Origin: Alishewanella metallidurans
Lineage (GTDB): Bacteria; Pseudomonadota; Gammaproteobacteria; Enterobacterales; Alteromonadaceae
Assembly: GCF_036983985.1 (NCBI RefSeq)
Contig: NZ_JALAHQ010000002.1
Span: 62,001 to 126,000 of the forward strand
DNA length: 64,000 nucleotides
Reading direction: 5' to 3'
Below the pieces are notes generated by a model. That model had not been told where the DNA came from and made no database searches. It saw only the letters and a program-made list of their open reading frames with translations. Each line of letters starts with the position of its first letter. Position 1 is the stretch's first letter. The translations under genes and the position numbers were made by a program. Positions 27,597 to 36,491 of the stretch are shown here, one piece after another.

Positions 27597-29972
27597 GTGC
27601 AAGAATTTGTGATTTGGTATGAAAATCTTGGAATGCATGATGTAAACCGCGTGGGCGGAAAAAACGCATCTTTAGGCGAAATGATCAGTAACCTCGCTAA
27701 TGCAGGAGTACAAGTACCGGGCGGCTTTGCTACTAGCGCTTATGCTTTCAACCAATTTCTTGAGCAAAGCGGCGTTAACGAACGCATTTATCAGCTGCTA
27801 GATGGCTTAGATGTTGACGATATTCCAGCACTAAGCAAAGCGGGCGCACAAATTCGGCAATGGGTTATTGATACTCCTTTTCAGCCAGAATTAGAGCAAG
27901 CTATTCGCGAAGCCTATCAGAAATTACACCCTGATGCGGCGCACGATGTGTCGTTTGCGGTACGCTCATCAGCAACTGCCGAAGATATGCCAGACGCTTC
28001 TTTTGCTGGCCAACAAGAAACTTTCTTAAACGTACGTGGTTATGATGCGGTTATTATCGCTATTAAACACGTATTTGCCTCATTGTTTAACGACCGCGCT
28101 ATTTCTTATCGTGTACACCAAGGTTACGACCATCGCGGTGTTGCCTTATCTGCTGGCGTACAAAAAATGGTGCGCTCAGATTTATCCTCATCTGGCGTTA
28201 TGTTTAGTATTGATACCGAATCAGGTTTTGAAGACGTAGTATTTATTACCTCATCGTATGGTTTAGGTGAAATGGTGGTGCAGGGCGCAGTTAACCCTGA
28301 CGAATTTTATGTGCATAAACCAACCTTAGCGGCAGGCCGCCCAGCCATTGTGAAACGTAACCTTGGCAGCAAAAAAATAGAAATGATTTACTCTGGCGAA
28401 CAAGGCCACGGTAAACAAGTGAAAATTGTTGATATTGAAGAGACCCGTAGCCGTCAGTTTTCGTTAACCGATGCTGAAGTGGAAGAGCTAGCCAAACAAG
28501 CGGTTACTATTGCCAAGCACTATGGCCGTGCCATGGACATTGAATGGGCAAAAGATGGTAACGACGGCAAGCTTTATATTGTACAAGCGCGGCCAGAAAC
28601 AGTACGCAGCCGTGAAGACAGCAACACCATGGAGCGTTTTCAGCTAGAAGGCACAGCAGCAATTTTAGTTGAAGGCCGTGCTATTGGTCAGCGTATTGGT
28701 AGTGGTACCGCTAAAGTGCTAAAAGGCATTGAGCAAATGGACCAAATTCAACCGGGCGATGTGCTGGTTACCGATATGACCGATCCTGACTGGGAACCGA
28801 TAATGAAGCGCGCGTCGGCCATTGTTACTAATCGTGGCGGCCGTACTTGTCATGCGGCAATTATTGCGCGTGAACTGGGTATTCCTGCGATTGTGGGTTG
28901 TGGTGATGCAACCAGTAAAATTAAAACTGGCCAGCAAATTACGGTGTCTTGTGCGGAAGGTGATACCGGTTTTGTTTACGATGCCAAACTAGATTATAAA
29001 ATTGTTAGCAGCCGCATTGATCAAATGCCTAAGCTAGATTTAAAAATAATGATGAACGTGGGTAACCCAGAGCGGGCATTCTCGTTTGCTAAGTTGCCAC
29101 ATGCCGGTATAGGTTTAGCGCGTTTAGAATTTATTATTAACCGCATGATTGGCGTGCACCCTAAAGCGCTTTTAAACTTCGACGCGCAAACACCTGAGCT
29201 TAAGGCCACTATTAACGAGATGATAGCCGGCTACGCCAGCCCAGTAGAATTTTACATTGCTAAGCTAACGGAAGGCATTGCCACGCTGGCCTGTGCCTTT
29301 GCGCCAGAAAAAGTTATTGTGCGGATGTCAGATTTTAAATCGAACGAATACGCTAACTTAGTGGGCGGCCGTCAGTATGAGCCGCATGAAGAAAACCCAA
29401 TGATTGGCTTTCGTGGTGCTGCACGGTATATTTCACAAGATTTCCGTGATTGTTTTGCACTTGAAGTTGAAGCGTTAAAACGGGTACGTAACGTTATGGG
29501 CTTTACCAACATTGAGGTGATGATCCCATTCGTGCGTACCTTAGAAGAGGCCAGCGCAGTAATTGATCTATTAGCTGAACATGGTTTAAAACGCGGCGAT
29601 AACGGCCTGCGTGTGATTATGATGTGTGAATTACCGTCAAACGCGTTATTAGCCGAAGAGTTTTTAGAGTATTTCGATGGTTTCTCTATCGGCTCTAACG
29701 ACTTAACTCAGCTAACACTGGGTTTAGACCGTGACAGCGGCCTAATTGCGCACTTGTTTGATGAACGTAATCCAGCCATTTATAAATTATTAGAAATGGC
29801 CATTAAAACCTGTAAAGCCAAAGGTAAATATATCGGTATTTGTGGCCAAGGCCCTTCAGATCACGAAGACTTTGCCGCCTGGTTAATGCAACAGGGCATA
29901 GATAGCGTATCGTTAAACCCCGATACCGTATTAGAAACTTGGCTGTATTTAGCAGAAAAATACGGTAAGTAA
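27597..29972 (+). CDS. ppsA: phosphoenolpyruvate synthase
   Basis: 791 residues, full length. It makes PEP from pyruvate and ATP. Three domains are visible. The N-terminal ATP-grasp part begins GGKNASLGEMI. The swivelling phosphohistidine domain has GGRTCHAAIIARE (His419, matching E. coli His421). The C-terminal PEP/pyruvate barrel ends with GICGQGPSDHEDFAAWL, which includes the catalytic cysteine. The start is GTG with GGAG upstream. It is paired divergently with its regulator ppsR and followed by a strong terminator. Confidence 0.97.
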   Translation: MQEFVIWYENLGMHDVNRVGGKNASLGEMISNLANAGVQVPGGFATSAYAFNQFLEQSGVNERIYQLLDGLDVDDIPALSKAGAQIRQWVIDTPFQPELEQAIREAYQKLHPDAAHDVSFAVRSSATAEDMPDASFAGQQETFLNVRGYDAVIIAIKHVFASLFNDRAISYRVHQGYDHRGVALSAGVQKMVRSDLSSSGVMFSIDTESGFEDVVFITSSYGLGEMVVQGAVNPDEFYVHKPTLAAGRPAIVKRNLGSKKIEMIYSGEQGHGKQVKIVDIEETRSRQFSLTDAEVEELAKQAVTIAKHYGRAMDIEWAKDGNDGKLYIVQARPETVRSREDSNTMERFQLEGTAAILVEGRAIGQRIGSGTAKVLKGIEQMDQIQPGDVLVTDMTDPDWEPIMKRASAIVTNRGGRTCHAAIIARELGIPAIVGCGDATSKIKTGQQITVSCAEGDTGFVYDAKLDYKIVSSRIDQMPKLDLKIMMNVGNPERAFSFAKLPHAGIGLARLEFIINRMIGVHPKALLNFDAQTPELKATINEMIAGYASPVEFYIAKLTEGIATLACAFAPEKVIVRMSDFKSNEYANLVGGRQYEPHEENPMIGFRGAARYISQDFRDCFALEVEALKRVRNVMGFTNIEVMIPFVRTLEEASAVIDLLAEHGLKRGDNGLRVIMMCELPSNALLAEEFLEYFDGFSIGSNDLTQLTLGLDRDSGLIAHLFDERNPAIYKLLEMAIKTCKAKGKYIGICGQGPSDHEDFAAWLMQQGIDSVSLNPDTVLETWLYLAEKYGK

Positions 29973-29995
29973 TGAATATTACTCAGCGTTAAAAG

Positions 29996-30026
29996 AAAGC
30001 CAGAGCTAATGCTCTGGCTTTTTTGT
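29996..30026. terminator. Rho-independent terminator after ppsA
   Basis: Stem AAAGCCAGAGC / GCTCTGGCTTT with loop TAAT and a run of T. The A-run on the left may also let it serve the convergent selO gene. Confidence 0.9.
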
Positions 30027-30031
30027 TTGGG

Positions 30032-31504
30032 CTAAGTACCGCAAAAAGTATTAGCAATACATTGCTCGGCGTTGGGTGCTAAGCCTAAATCCGCATTGGC
30101 TTTAGCTAAAGTAAAAGGGGTAGCCAACGCCTTATGTAAGCGATTAAACAGCGTTAAATCGCCTTGTGCTGTTGCCTGCTCAATGGCGTTCGCAATTTGA
30201 TGGTTACGGGCAATAACCGCTGGATTAGTGCTATCCATCTGCTGTTGCACCTCCGTAGCGTTTATTGCTTGTTCCGCCAGCCGCAGTTGCCAGCGCTCAG
30301 CCCAGCTTTGCCAAGCTTGTTTATCGCCAAATAGCTGCGCAGCGCCGGCATTTATGTCGTTAATCGATTGGCTTAATAACCGAAATGCCAAGGTAAAATC
30401 AGCTTTGTTTTCAGTCATTAAATGTAAATAATCGCGTATTAACACCTCATCCGCTGCAGTGGCCTGCTGTAACCCTATTTTAGCTGCCATTAACTGCAAA
30501 AATGCGGTTTCATTAAGCGTGCTAAATTTTTGTAATACCGCGGTTGCTTCGGCCACCGCCAGCTCTTGCTCTGGGTTTACCAGCGGCAATAAACACTCTG
30601 TCAAGCGCGCTAAATTCCAGCTGCCTATGCGCGGTTGGTTACCCCAAGCGTAACGGCCTTGTTTATCGATAAAACTAAACACTTGTGCTGGGTTAAAGCT
30701 ATCCATAAAAGCACAGGGGCCATAATCAATGGTTTCGCCGGCAATGCTCATATTATCGGTATTCATTACGCCGTGAATAAACCCCAAACTCATCCATTTG
30801 GCAATTAGGTTGGCTTGTGCCTCTACCACGCTTTCTAATAATGCTAAGTAGGGCGTATTACTTGCCGCACAGTGTGGATAATGCCGGTTAATAACATAGT
30901 CGGCAAAGGTTTTTAATTGCTCAATATCGCCATGTTCAGCAATATATTGAAAACTACCAATACGAATATGGCTTTTAGCAACACGAGTAATAATAGCACC
31001 GGGCTCTGCCGTGTCACGTTGCAGCCAGTCACCGGTTAATACCGCAGCCAGCGCTCGGGTAGTGGGTACGCCTAACGCGTGCATCGCTTCGCTAACCAAA
31101 TATTCGCGCAGCACTGGGCCTAATGGCGCTCGGCCATCGCCACGGCGCGAAAACGGTGTGCGGCCAGCGCCTTTTAGCTGGATATCAAAGCGCTGGCCGG
31201 TTTCATCTAATACTTCAGCCAATAGCAAGGCTCGGCCATCGCCTAATTGCGGTACAAAATGGCCAAATTGGTGGCCAGCATACGCATGCGCTGCCGACTG
31301 CACCCAATCAGGTAAGTTATTACCACTAAATAAAGCTAAGCCGGTATCGGTTTGCCAATAGTGTTTAGGTAAGGCTAATTGCGCAGCAAGTTCAGTATTA
31401 AAGGCAATCCACTGTGGTGCAGGCACACTAGTAGGTAAACAGGCTTGGCTATAAGGCGCGCCTAAACGTACCAAGCTATTATCAACCGTAAATTCACTCA
31501 TCAA
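30032..31504 (-). CDS. selO: protein adenylyltransferase SelO (YdiU/UPF0061)
   Basis: 490 residues, family length. A pseudokinase-fold enzyme that transfers AMP to serine, threonine or tyrosine of proteins involved in redox balance. Signatures are YAGHQFGHFVPQLGDGRA near 72-89, the QLKGAGRTPFSRRGDGRA block near 108-125, and the metal segment GVMNTDNMS near 243-251. The third residue from the end is cysteine (FCGT), the position held by selenocysteine in eukaryotic SelO. It is convergent with ppsA and not functionally linked. Confidence 0.95.
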   Translation of the reverse strand: MMSEFTVDNSLVRLGAPYSQACLPTSVPAPQWIAFNTELAAQLALPKHYWQTDTGLALFSGNNLPDWVQSAAHAYAGHQFGHFVPQLGDGRALLLAEVLDETGQRFDIQLKGAGRTPFSRRGDGRAPLGPVLREYLVSEAMHALGVPTTRALAAVLTGDWLQRDTAEPGAIITRVAKSHIRIGSFQYIAEHGDIEQLKTFADYVINRHYPHCAASNTPYLALLESVVEAQANLIAKWMSLGFIHGVMNTDNMSIAGETIDYGPCAFMDSFNPAQVFSFIDKQGRYAWGNQPRIGSWNLARLTECLLPLVNPEQELAVAEATAVLQKFSTLNETAFLQLMAAKIGLQQATAADEVLIRDYLHLMTENKADFTLAFRLLSQSINDINAGAAQLFGDKQAWQSWAERWQLRLAEQAINATEVQQQMDSTNPAVIARNHQIANAIEQATAQGDLTLFNRLHKALATPFTLAKANADLGLAPNAEQCIANTFCGT

Positions 31505-31591
31505 AAAAGCCTAGTTATAATGCAATGACCTACAGTGTACTGTGTGGGTATACTAGACACCAAATACTGCGTTAGTTTATTAGGCTATTTA

Positions 31592-32275
31592 ATGACAACA
31601 CATTACCTTAACGGCGTTTATTGCGGCAAAATCGCCACACGCTATGGCATTCAAACTGCGATAGATAAACACGGCGTTGAGCAAAGCTTATATTTATCTT
31701 TACACGGCTTAGCAGAGGATGAGTCGGCAGATCCTAAGCATCATGGTGGGCCAGAGCGTGCTCTGCACCAGTATCCGTTAGAGCATTATGCCTACTGGCA
31801 ACAACAATACCCGAGCATTAATTGGCAAATACCGGGCATGGGAGAAAACATTAGCTCTATTGGTATGACCGAGCATAACGTTTACTTAGGCGACCGTTAC
31901 CAATGGGGCGATGCCATTATAGAGGTAAGCCAGCCGCGCTCACCATGTTATAAGCTGAATAAACGCTGGGGTAACGCGAATATTTCCCTAGATATGCAGC
32001 AAAGTGGCCACTGTGGTTGGTTATATCGGGTTATTCAGCCAGGTACGGTAAGCGTTTCACAACCGTTGATTTTGCAGCAACGTTTAGCAAATGCCCTGAG
32101 TGTGGCAAAAACCTGTCAGCTATTTTTTACTGATCCGCTAAACCCAGAGCATTTAGCCCTATTAAAACAGCAAACCACGTTGTCAGTAAGTTGGATGAGT
32201 AAAATAATGCTACGCATAGAAACGCAACAAGTAGAAAATTGGCATTTTCGTTTGCATGGCCCTGACGCTATTTAG
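31592..32275 (+). CDS. yiiM: MOSC domain protein, YiiM-like
   Basis: 227 residues from the ATG at 31592, which has AGG seven to eight bases upstream. A longer in-frame start 57 bases earlier adds residues with no family match. The MOSC beta-barrel carries the Mo-cofactor cysteine in QPRSPCYKLN (about Cys119). Other conserved parts are the HHGGPERALHQY block and the C-terminal 3-alpha domain. E. coli YiiM reduces N-hydroxylated base analogues, and a similar role is inferred. It ends 25 bases before the convergent regulator gene, which marks the edge of the accessory region. Confidence 0.87.
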   Translation: MTTHYLNGVYCGKIATRYGIQTAIDKHGVEQSLYLSLHGLAEDESADPKHHGGPERALHQYPLEHYAYWQQQYPSINWQIPGMGENISSIGMTEHNVYLGDRYQWGDAIIEVSQPRSPCYKLNKRWGNANISLDMQQSGHCGWLYRVIQPGTVSVSQPLILQQRLANALSVAKTCQLFFTDPLNPEHLALLKQQTTLSVSWMSKIMLRIETQQVENWHFRLHGPDAI

Positions 32276-32299
32276 GCGTGTTTAAGCTGGGCTTACCGG

Positions 32300-33190
32300 C
32301 TAAAACGCATGCTTGCGCACCTCATCTAAATTTGCCACCACTATTTGTTGTGCTTCGGGGCGGGCTTCTATTTTGGTTAAATCTAAATTTAATGCCTGCA
32401 CCGCATAGGGGATCAAGGCCGAGCGCACTGGGATCACGCGTTTACCCTGTGTCATATTGTAATCATCGGCAATAATGGTTTGCTGGTAAGCAGATAAACG
32501 CGAGTCGGGCACCAGTATAATATCAACCAAGGTATTCCAGCGTGCATCCTCTGCTTTAGTCATCTGTGCGCTACCTTCAATGTGGTTAATGCTGCGAAAA
32601 CGGCTGAGCACAAAATCACGATAATCGCGGTTTTTCTCACAATATGCACGTACATGCCAACGCAGTGGTGTGCATACCAGTGTGTGCGGCGCAATAATTC
32701 GACTTTCTTCATCAGGCGAAGTAAGTGACACATAACCCATATCAATTTTGTTGCCATCTCTGGCAGCTTGCACAAGTGCGCGTAAAATATCGGGGTTTAC
32801 CTGACGCACTGGCGTATTCAGCATTTCAGTATGGGCAAAGCCTAAATCAAGTTGGCTAAAGGTATGAGCGAAGTCTTTAGTGCTTGCCAACGCATGCAAA
32901 TATTCATCGGCTAAGCCACTGGTTACCTTGGGCGAAAAATGGCTTGCAGGTTTGTAACCCCGTAACTTGCTGTCATACACCAGATTGTCTGGCGCAACAT
33001 CACGCAAATAGGCATTAATATCTTTAGAGGCCTGCTGGCGGGCAATGCCAAAGCTGTTACATAAATGCTTAGTGGTTAAGCGGCCTTCCCACAGTGCAAC
33101 AATTTCAATTAGCCGATAGCGCATCAGTAGCTCCCAGCGCAGCGGCCAACCTTGCTCCTCGTTTTCGCTAACATCATGTGTATTATTCAT
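32300..33190 (-). CDS. WYL-domain transcriptional regulator, BrxR/CapW-like
   Basis: 296 residues from the ATG at 33190, chosen because AAAGGT lies five bases upstream; longer in-frame versions (ATG 33229, TTG 33307) have no ribosome site. The layout is an N-terminal winged helix (about 16-85, with LWEGRLTTKHLCNSFGIARQ), a WYL domain (about 130-205, LRWHVRAYCEKN) and a C-terminal dimerisation part. The helix with Q-AS-D spacing, the PDNLVYD strand and HFSPK match from memory the BrxR/CapW regulators that sit beside BREX, CBASS and restriction loci and repress them until a phage signal appears. Position next to hsdRMS supports this. The ligand is unknown. Confidence 0.82.
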   Translation of the reverse strand: MNNTHDVSENEEQGWPLRWELLMRYRLIEIVALWEGRLTTKHLCNSFGIARQQASKDINAYLRDVAPDNLVYDSKLRGYKPASHFSPKVTSGLADEYLHALASTKDFAHTFSQLDLGFAHTEMLNTPVRQVNPDILRALVQAARDGNKIDMGYVSLTSPDEESRIIAPHTLVCTPLRWHVRAYCEKNRDYRDFVLSRFRSINHIEGSAQMTKAEDARWNTLVDIILVPDSRLSAYQQTIIADDYNMTQGKRVIPVRSALIPYAVQALNLDLTKIEARPEAQQIVVANLDEVRKHAF

Positions 33191-33420
33191 CGTTACCTTT
33201 GCGCTTATCTGTAGCCAAAGCGTACGCATGTTACGCTTGGTGTAGTCGTTTATTAGGTTACCAGTAGGTTTAAAGTTAAAGCAAAGCCAACCATAACAAA
33301 ACAACAATTTTCATCCAGCCCTTTGATGTGAATGAAAAGCGTACACTGAATACTTGCACAGTATGGCGTGAATTTAGAAACAACCTAAGATGTATAGCAA
33401 CGGATGACCTGTCGCCGATA

Positions 33421-33462
33421 GTTACAGTAAATAGATGACAATAAATAGGTGACAGTAAATGG
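33421..33462 (+). repeat. three tandem 14-bp repeats, likely operator array
   Basis: Units GTTACAGTAAATAG, ATGACAATAAATAG and GTGACAGTAAATGG abut without spacers; pairwise differences are 3-5 of 14 bases. The first unit contains the odd-centred palindrome TTACAGTAA. They lie 70 bases before the small gene and upstream of the regulator, where a repressor or activator would bind. Confidence 0.8.
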
Positions 33463-33466
33463 ACAA

Positions 33467-33483
33467 CGCTACCGGACGTAGCG
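33467..33483. promoter_or_regulatory. inverted repeat, candidate operator
   Basis: CGCTAC and GTAGCG separated by CGGAC, five bases after the tandem repeats and about 50 before the small gene's start. It is a plausible dimer site for the WYL regulator; no known site was matched. Confidence 0.45.
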
Positions 33484-33531
33484 AACAGGGAAATGGACAA
33501 ACAGGCACGGATGCCAACTTAGGAGACCAAG

Positions 33532-33843
33532 ATGAACTACTTACAGCGCGAGTTATTTTTAATTACCTTACACCAGCAATTTACTGACATGTTTCTGGCC
33601 AGCAAAGCCGGTAAAGATAACGCTGAACAAAAGCTACGCAGCCAAGGCTTTATTCATGCCGGCGAATTGCTAGAGCTATGCAGCCGCCAAGAAGTACAGC
33701 AACTTATGGAACAAGTGCACCACGAAGTATTCGGCGTTAGTATAGCCAAGCGCCAACCCAGCGAGCAAAGCCGCCGCCAACACGCCTTAAGTTTAGGTGA
33801 TTACGATTATTTTGATGAGCCGGCGATTAATCGATTGAGGTAA
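33532..33843 (+). CDS. small unrecognised protein in restriction locus
   Basis: 103 residues, with a strong ribosome site (AGGAGA, five bases before the ATG). The first 75 residues are predicted mostly helical. The C-terminal third is charged and polar (RQPSEQSRRQ, then DYDYFDE), probably flexible. No signal peptide or membrane segment is seen. I do not recognise a family. It is divergent from the WYL regulator and the first gene before hsdR, from which a separate promoter divides it. A role as antirestriction timing factor, regulator partner or accessory subunit would be guesswork. Confidence 0.65.
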   Translation: MNYLQRELFLITLHQQFTDMFLASKAGKDNAEQKLRSQGFIHAGELLELCSRQEVQQLMEQVHHEVFGVSIAKRQPSEQSRRQHALSLGDYDYFDEPAINRLR

Positions 33844-33885
33844 AATCCCTTGCAGTTTGCGCTTCAATACCTGAGGTGTTTGTCA

Positions 33886-33913
33886 TTGACGCTGTATCCA
33901 TTTCCTATACAAT
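33886..33913 (+). promoter_or_regulatory. hsdR promoter
   Basis: TTGACG (33886-33891), a 16-base spacer and TACAAT (33908-33913), each a 5/6 match to consensus. It is placed about 30 bases before the hsdR start, so the restriction genes can be transcribed apart from the small gene upstream. Confidence 0.6.
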
Positions 33914-33943
33914 CGCTTAATCATCATACGGATATGAGTACGC

Positions 33944-36337
33944 ATGAATAAAAAAGCCTTTAGCGAACGTGATATTTGTACCAAGTTTATTACTCCTGCC
34001 ATTCAGCAAGCAGGCTGGGATCTTCAAAGCCAAATCCGTGAAGAGCTTACCTTTACTGCCGGGCGCGTTATTGTGCGTGGCCGCATGCATAGCCGTGGTG
34101 AAAGACGCCGTGCTGATTATGTGCTGTATCACAAGAAAAACCTGCCGCTGGCGGTAGTCGAAGCCAAAGACAATAAACACAGTGTTGGCGCAGGCATGCA
34201 GCAGGCACTGGCTTATAGCGAAGCGCTGGACGTGCTGTTTGTGTTTTCCAGCAATGGCGATGGCTTTTTATTTCATGACAAAACCGGCTTAAGCGGCAAA
34301 ACCGAGCACGAGCTTACGCTTAACCAATTCCCCTCACCGGCGCAGCTGTGGCAATGGTATTGCCAGCACCATGGCTTTAAAGACAATGCTGTGCAGCTGG
34401 TGGATACACCATACTACGACGATGGCAGTGGCCGCAGCCCGCGTTATTATCAAATGACCGCCATTAACCGCACAATAGAGGCGGTGGCGCGTGGTCAGGA
34501 CAGAATATTGCTGGTTATGGCCACCGGCACCGGTAAAACCTATACCGCCTTTCAGATTATCTGGCGGCTTTGGAAATCGCGGCAGAAAAAGCGCATTTTG
34601 TTTCTAGCCGACCGCAATATTCTGGTCGACCAAACCAAAAACAACGACTTTAAACCCTTTGGTCAGGCGATGACCAAAATTACCAAGCGCACAATTAACA
34701 AGTCGTACGAAATTTATTTGTCGCTGTACCAGGCGGTTACCGGCACAGAAGAAGAGCAAAACATTTACCGCGAGTTCTCACCCGACTTTTTCGATCTCAT
34801 CGTCATAGACGAATGCCACCGCGGCAGCGCACGGGAAGACTCGGCCTGGCGCGATATTCTCGATTACTTTAAATCTGCCACTCATATCGGCCTTACAGCT
34901 ACACCGAAAGAAACCAAGGAAGTGAGCAACATTCACTATTTTGGCGAGCCCATTTTTACCTACTCGTTAAAGCAGGGCATTGATGACGGCTTTTTAGCGC
35001 CATACAAGGTAGTACGCATCGACTTTGATATTGACCTGTTAGGCTGGCGGCCGAGAAAGGGCCAGAAAGATAAATACGGCCTTGAGATTGAAGACAGGAT
35101 CTATAACCAGAAGGATATGGATCGCAATATCGTGTTTGACGAGCGTACTCAACTTGTGGCGCAAAAAGTGACTGAGTACCTGCAGAAAACCGGCGAGTTT
35201 CAAAAAACCATTATCTTTTGTGACGACATCGACCATGCCGAGCGTATGCGCCAGGCCCTGGTGAACCTTAACCCGGTGCGGGTGCGGGAAAACAGTAAGT
35301 ACATTATGCGCATTACCGGTGACGACAACGAAGGTAAAGCCGAGCTGGATAACTTTATTAACCCGGAAAGCCGCTACCCGGTAATTGCTACTACCAGCAA
35401 ACTGATGACCACCGGCGTGGATGCGCAAACCTGTAAGTTAGTGGTGTTGGATCAGCGTATTCAGTCGATGACTGAGTTTAAGCAAATTATCGGCCGTGGC
35501 ACGCGCATTAATGAAGACTACGACAAGCTGTGGTTTACCATTATGGACTTTAAAAAGGCCACCGAGCTATTTGCTGATCCGGCGTTTGACGGTGAACCGG
35601 TAATCATCTTCAACCCCAAACCAGGCGAAGAAGCTGTGCCGCCGGAAGATATCCCAGGTGGGGTAGAAGAGCCCGGAGCGCCTTATGGCGGCTCTGAGCA
35701 GCCAGAAGATGAACCTGGCGGTGAGACAGGCCCAACCGGGCCAGGCGAGAAAAAGCAGAAGTTCTTCGTTAACGGCCAACCGGTGCAGATGATTGGCCAG
35801 CGGGTACAGTTTTTAGGCCCCGACGGCAAGCTGATTACCGAGTCGCTTACCGATTACACCAAGCAGTGCGTACAAAAGCAGTTTGCCACCTTAAAAGACT
35901 TCTTCCGCCACTGGAGCAGCGCCGAGCGTAAGCAGGAGATTATTCAGCAACTGGCCGAGCAGGGTGTGTTTTGGGATGAACTACGCGCAGAAGTTAAGCA
36001 AAAGCGCGGCAACGAGCTGGATGCCTTCGATTTAATTGCCCATATCGTTTACGATGCCCCGCCACTTACCCGGCGCGAGCGCGCCAATAACGTGAAAAAG
36101 CGCAATTACTTTACCAAGTACCAGGGCGCAGCCTTGCAGGTGCTGGAAAACCTGCTGGAAAAATATGCCGACACCGGCATAGAACATATTGAAGATATTA
36201 AAATTTTGCAGCTGCCGCCGTTTGACCAAATTGGCACCGGTATCGAGCTGGTGCGCGCCTTTGGCGGCAAAGCAGGTTACGAGCAGGCAGTGCAGGAACT
36301 AGAACAAGCGTTATACGACGATAAAAGCATTGCTTGA
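33944..36337 (+). CDS. hsdR: type I restriction enzyme, R subunit
   Basis: 797 residues, the shorter EcoEI-like (type IB) form. It cuts unmodified DNA after ATP-driven translocation, in complex with HsdM and HsdS. The N-terminal nuclease has Asp58 and E73-A-K75. The SF2 motor follows with Walker A ATGTGKT (193-199), DECH at 289-292, GLTATP and the QIIGRGTRIN motif VI. A Gly/Pro/Glu-rich linker (about 559-600) leads to the EcoEI R C-terminal domain. The ribosome site is weak (GAG, about 7 bases upstream). Base use is visibly richer in G and C than the flanking core genes, suggesting acquisition. Confidence 0.96.
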   Translation: MNKKAFSERDICTKFITPAIQQAGWDLQSQIREELTFTAGRVIVRGRMHSRGERRRADYVLYHKKNLPLAVVEAKDNKHSVGAGMQQALAYSEALDVLFVFSSNGDGFLFHDKTGLSGKTEHELTLNQFPSPAQLWQWYCQHHGFKDNAVQLVDTPYYDDGSGRSPRYYQMTAINRTIEAVARGQDRILLVMATGTGKTYTAFQIIWRLWKSRQKKRILFLADRNILVDQTKNNDFKPFGQAMTKITKRTINKSYEIYLSLYQAVTGTEEEQNIYREFSPDFFDLIVIDECHRGSAREDSAWRDILDYFKSATHIGLTATPKETKEVSNIHYFGEPIFTYSLKQGIDDGFLAPYKVVRIDFDIDLLGWRPRKGQKDKYGLEIEDRIYNQKDMDRNIVFDERTQLVAQKVTEYLQKTGEFQKTIIFCDDIDHAERMRQALVNLNPVRVRENSKYIMRITGDDNEGKAELDNFINPESRYPVIATTSKLMTTGVDAQTCKLVVLDQRIQSMTEFKQIIGRGTRINEDYDKLWFTIMDFKKATELFADPAFDGEPVIIFNPKPGEEAVPPEDIPGGVEEPGAPYGGSEQPEDEPGGETGPTGPGEKKQKFFVNGQPVQMIGQRVQFLGPDGKLITESLTDYTKQCVQKQFATLKDFFRHWSSAERKQEIIQQLAEQGVFWDELRAEVKQKRGNELDAFDLIAHIVYDAPPLTRRERANNVKKRNYFTKYQGAALQVLENLLEKYADTGIEHIEDIKILQLPPFDQIGTGIELVRAFGGKAGYEQAVQELEQALYDDKSIA

Positions 36338-36358
36338 TAATTAAGAATACTGAAGTGA

Positions 36359-36455
36359 GAACCGGCTTACACTAAGCCAACCGTTGCAGGCCTGGATGGC
36401 CGAATCGAGCCTACAAGGACGTATTTACGGCGTGTTGGCGTGTGTAAACCGGTTC
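36359..36455. repeat. long imperfect palindromic element between hsdR and hsdM
   Basis: Outer arms GAACCGGCTTACAC and GTGTAAACCGGTTC (36359-36372, 36442-36455) match with one mismatch, and an inner stem GCCAAC / GTTGGC follows after a small bulge. The middle holds GAGCCTACAAGGACGTATTT. From memory, similar cores recur as dispersed intergenic repeats in this bacterial group. As RNA it would fold into a long hairpin inside the hsd transcript. Confidence 0.7.
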
Positions 36456-36491
36456 GTGACCTTTAGACGAATTTGTTAGAAAAGGAACACC

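Larger units (their letters stand above)
33191..33531. promoter_or_regulatory. divergent control region between WYL regulator and small gene
   Basis: 341 bases without a supported gene. It holds a possible extended -10 for the regulator on the minus strand (TGCTATACA, 33391-33399), three 14-bp tandem repeats, and a 6-bp-arm inverted repeat. It ends with a strong AGGAGA ribosome site (33521-33526) for the small plus-strand gene. Confidence 0.6.

Noticed and set aside
33191..33307. N-terminal extension of the WYL regulator to ATG 33229 or TTG 33307
   Set aside because: No ribosome site. The extra residues do not resemble the family, and the start at 33190 has AAAGGT at good spacing.
33421..33462. 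CRISPR array
   Set aside because: Repeats are 14 bp, imperfect and directly abutting with no spacers; no cas genes nearby.
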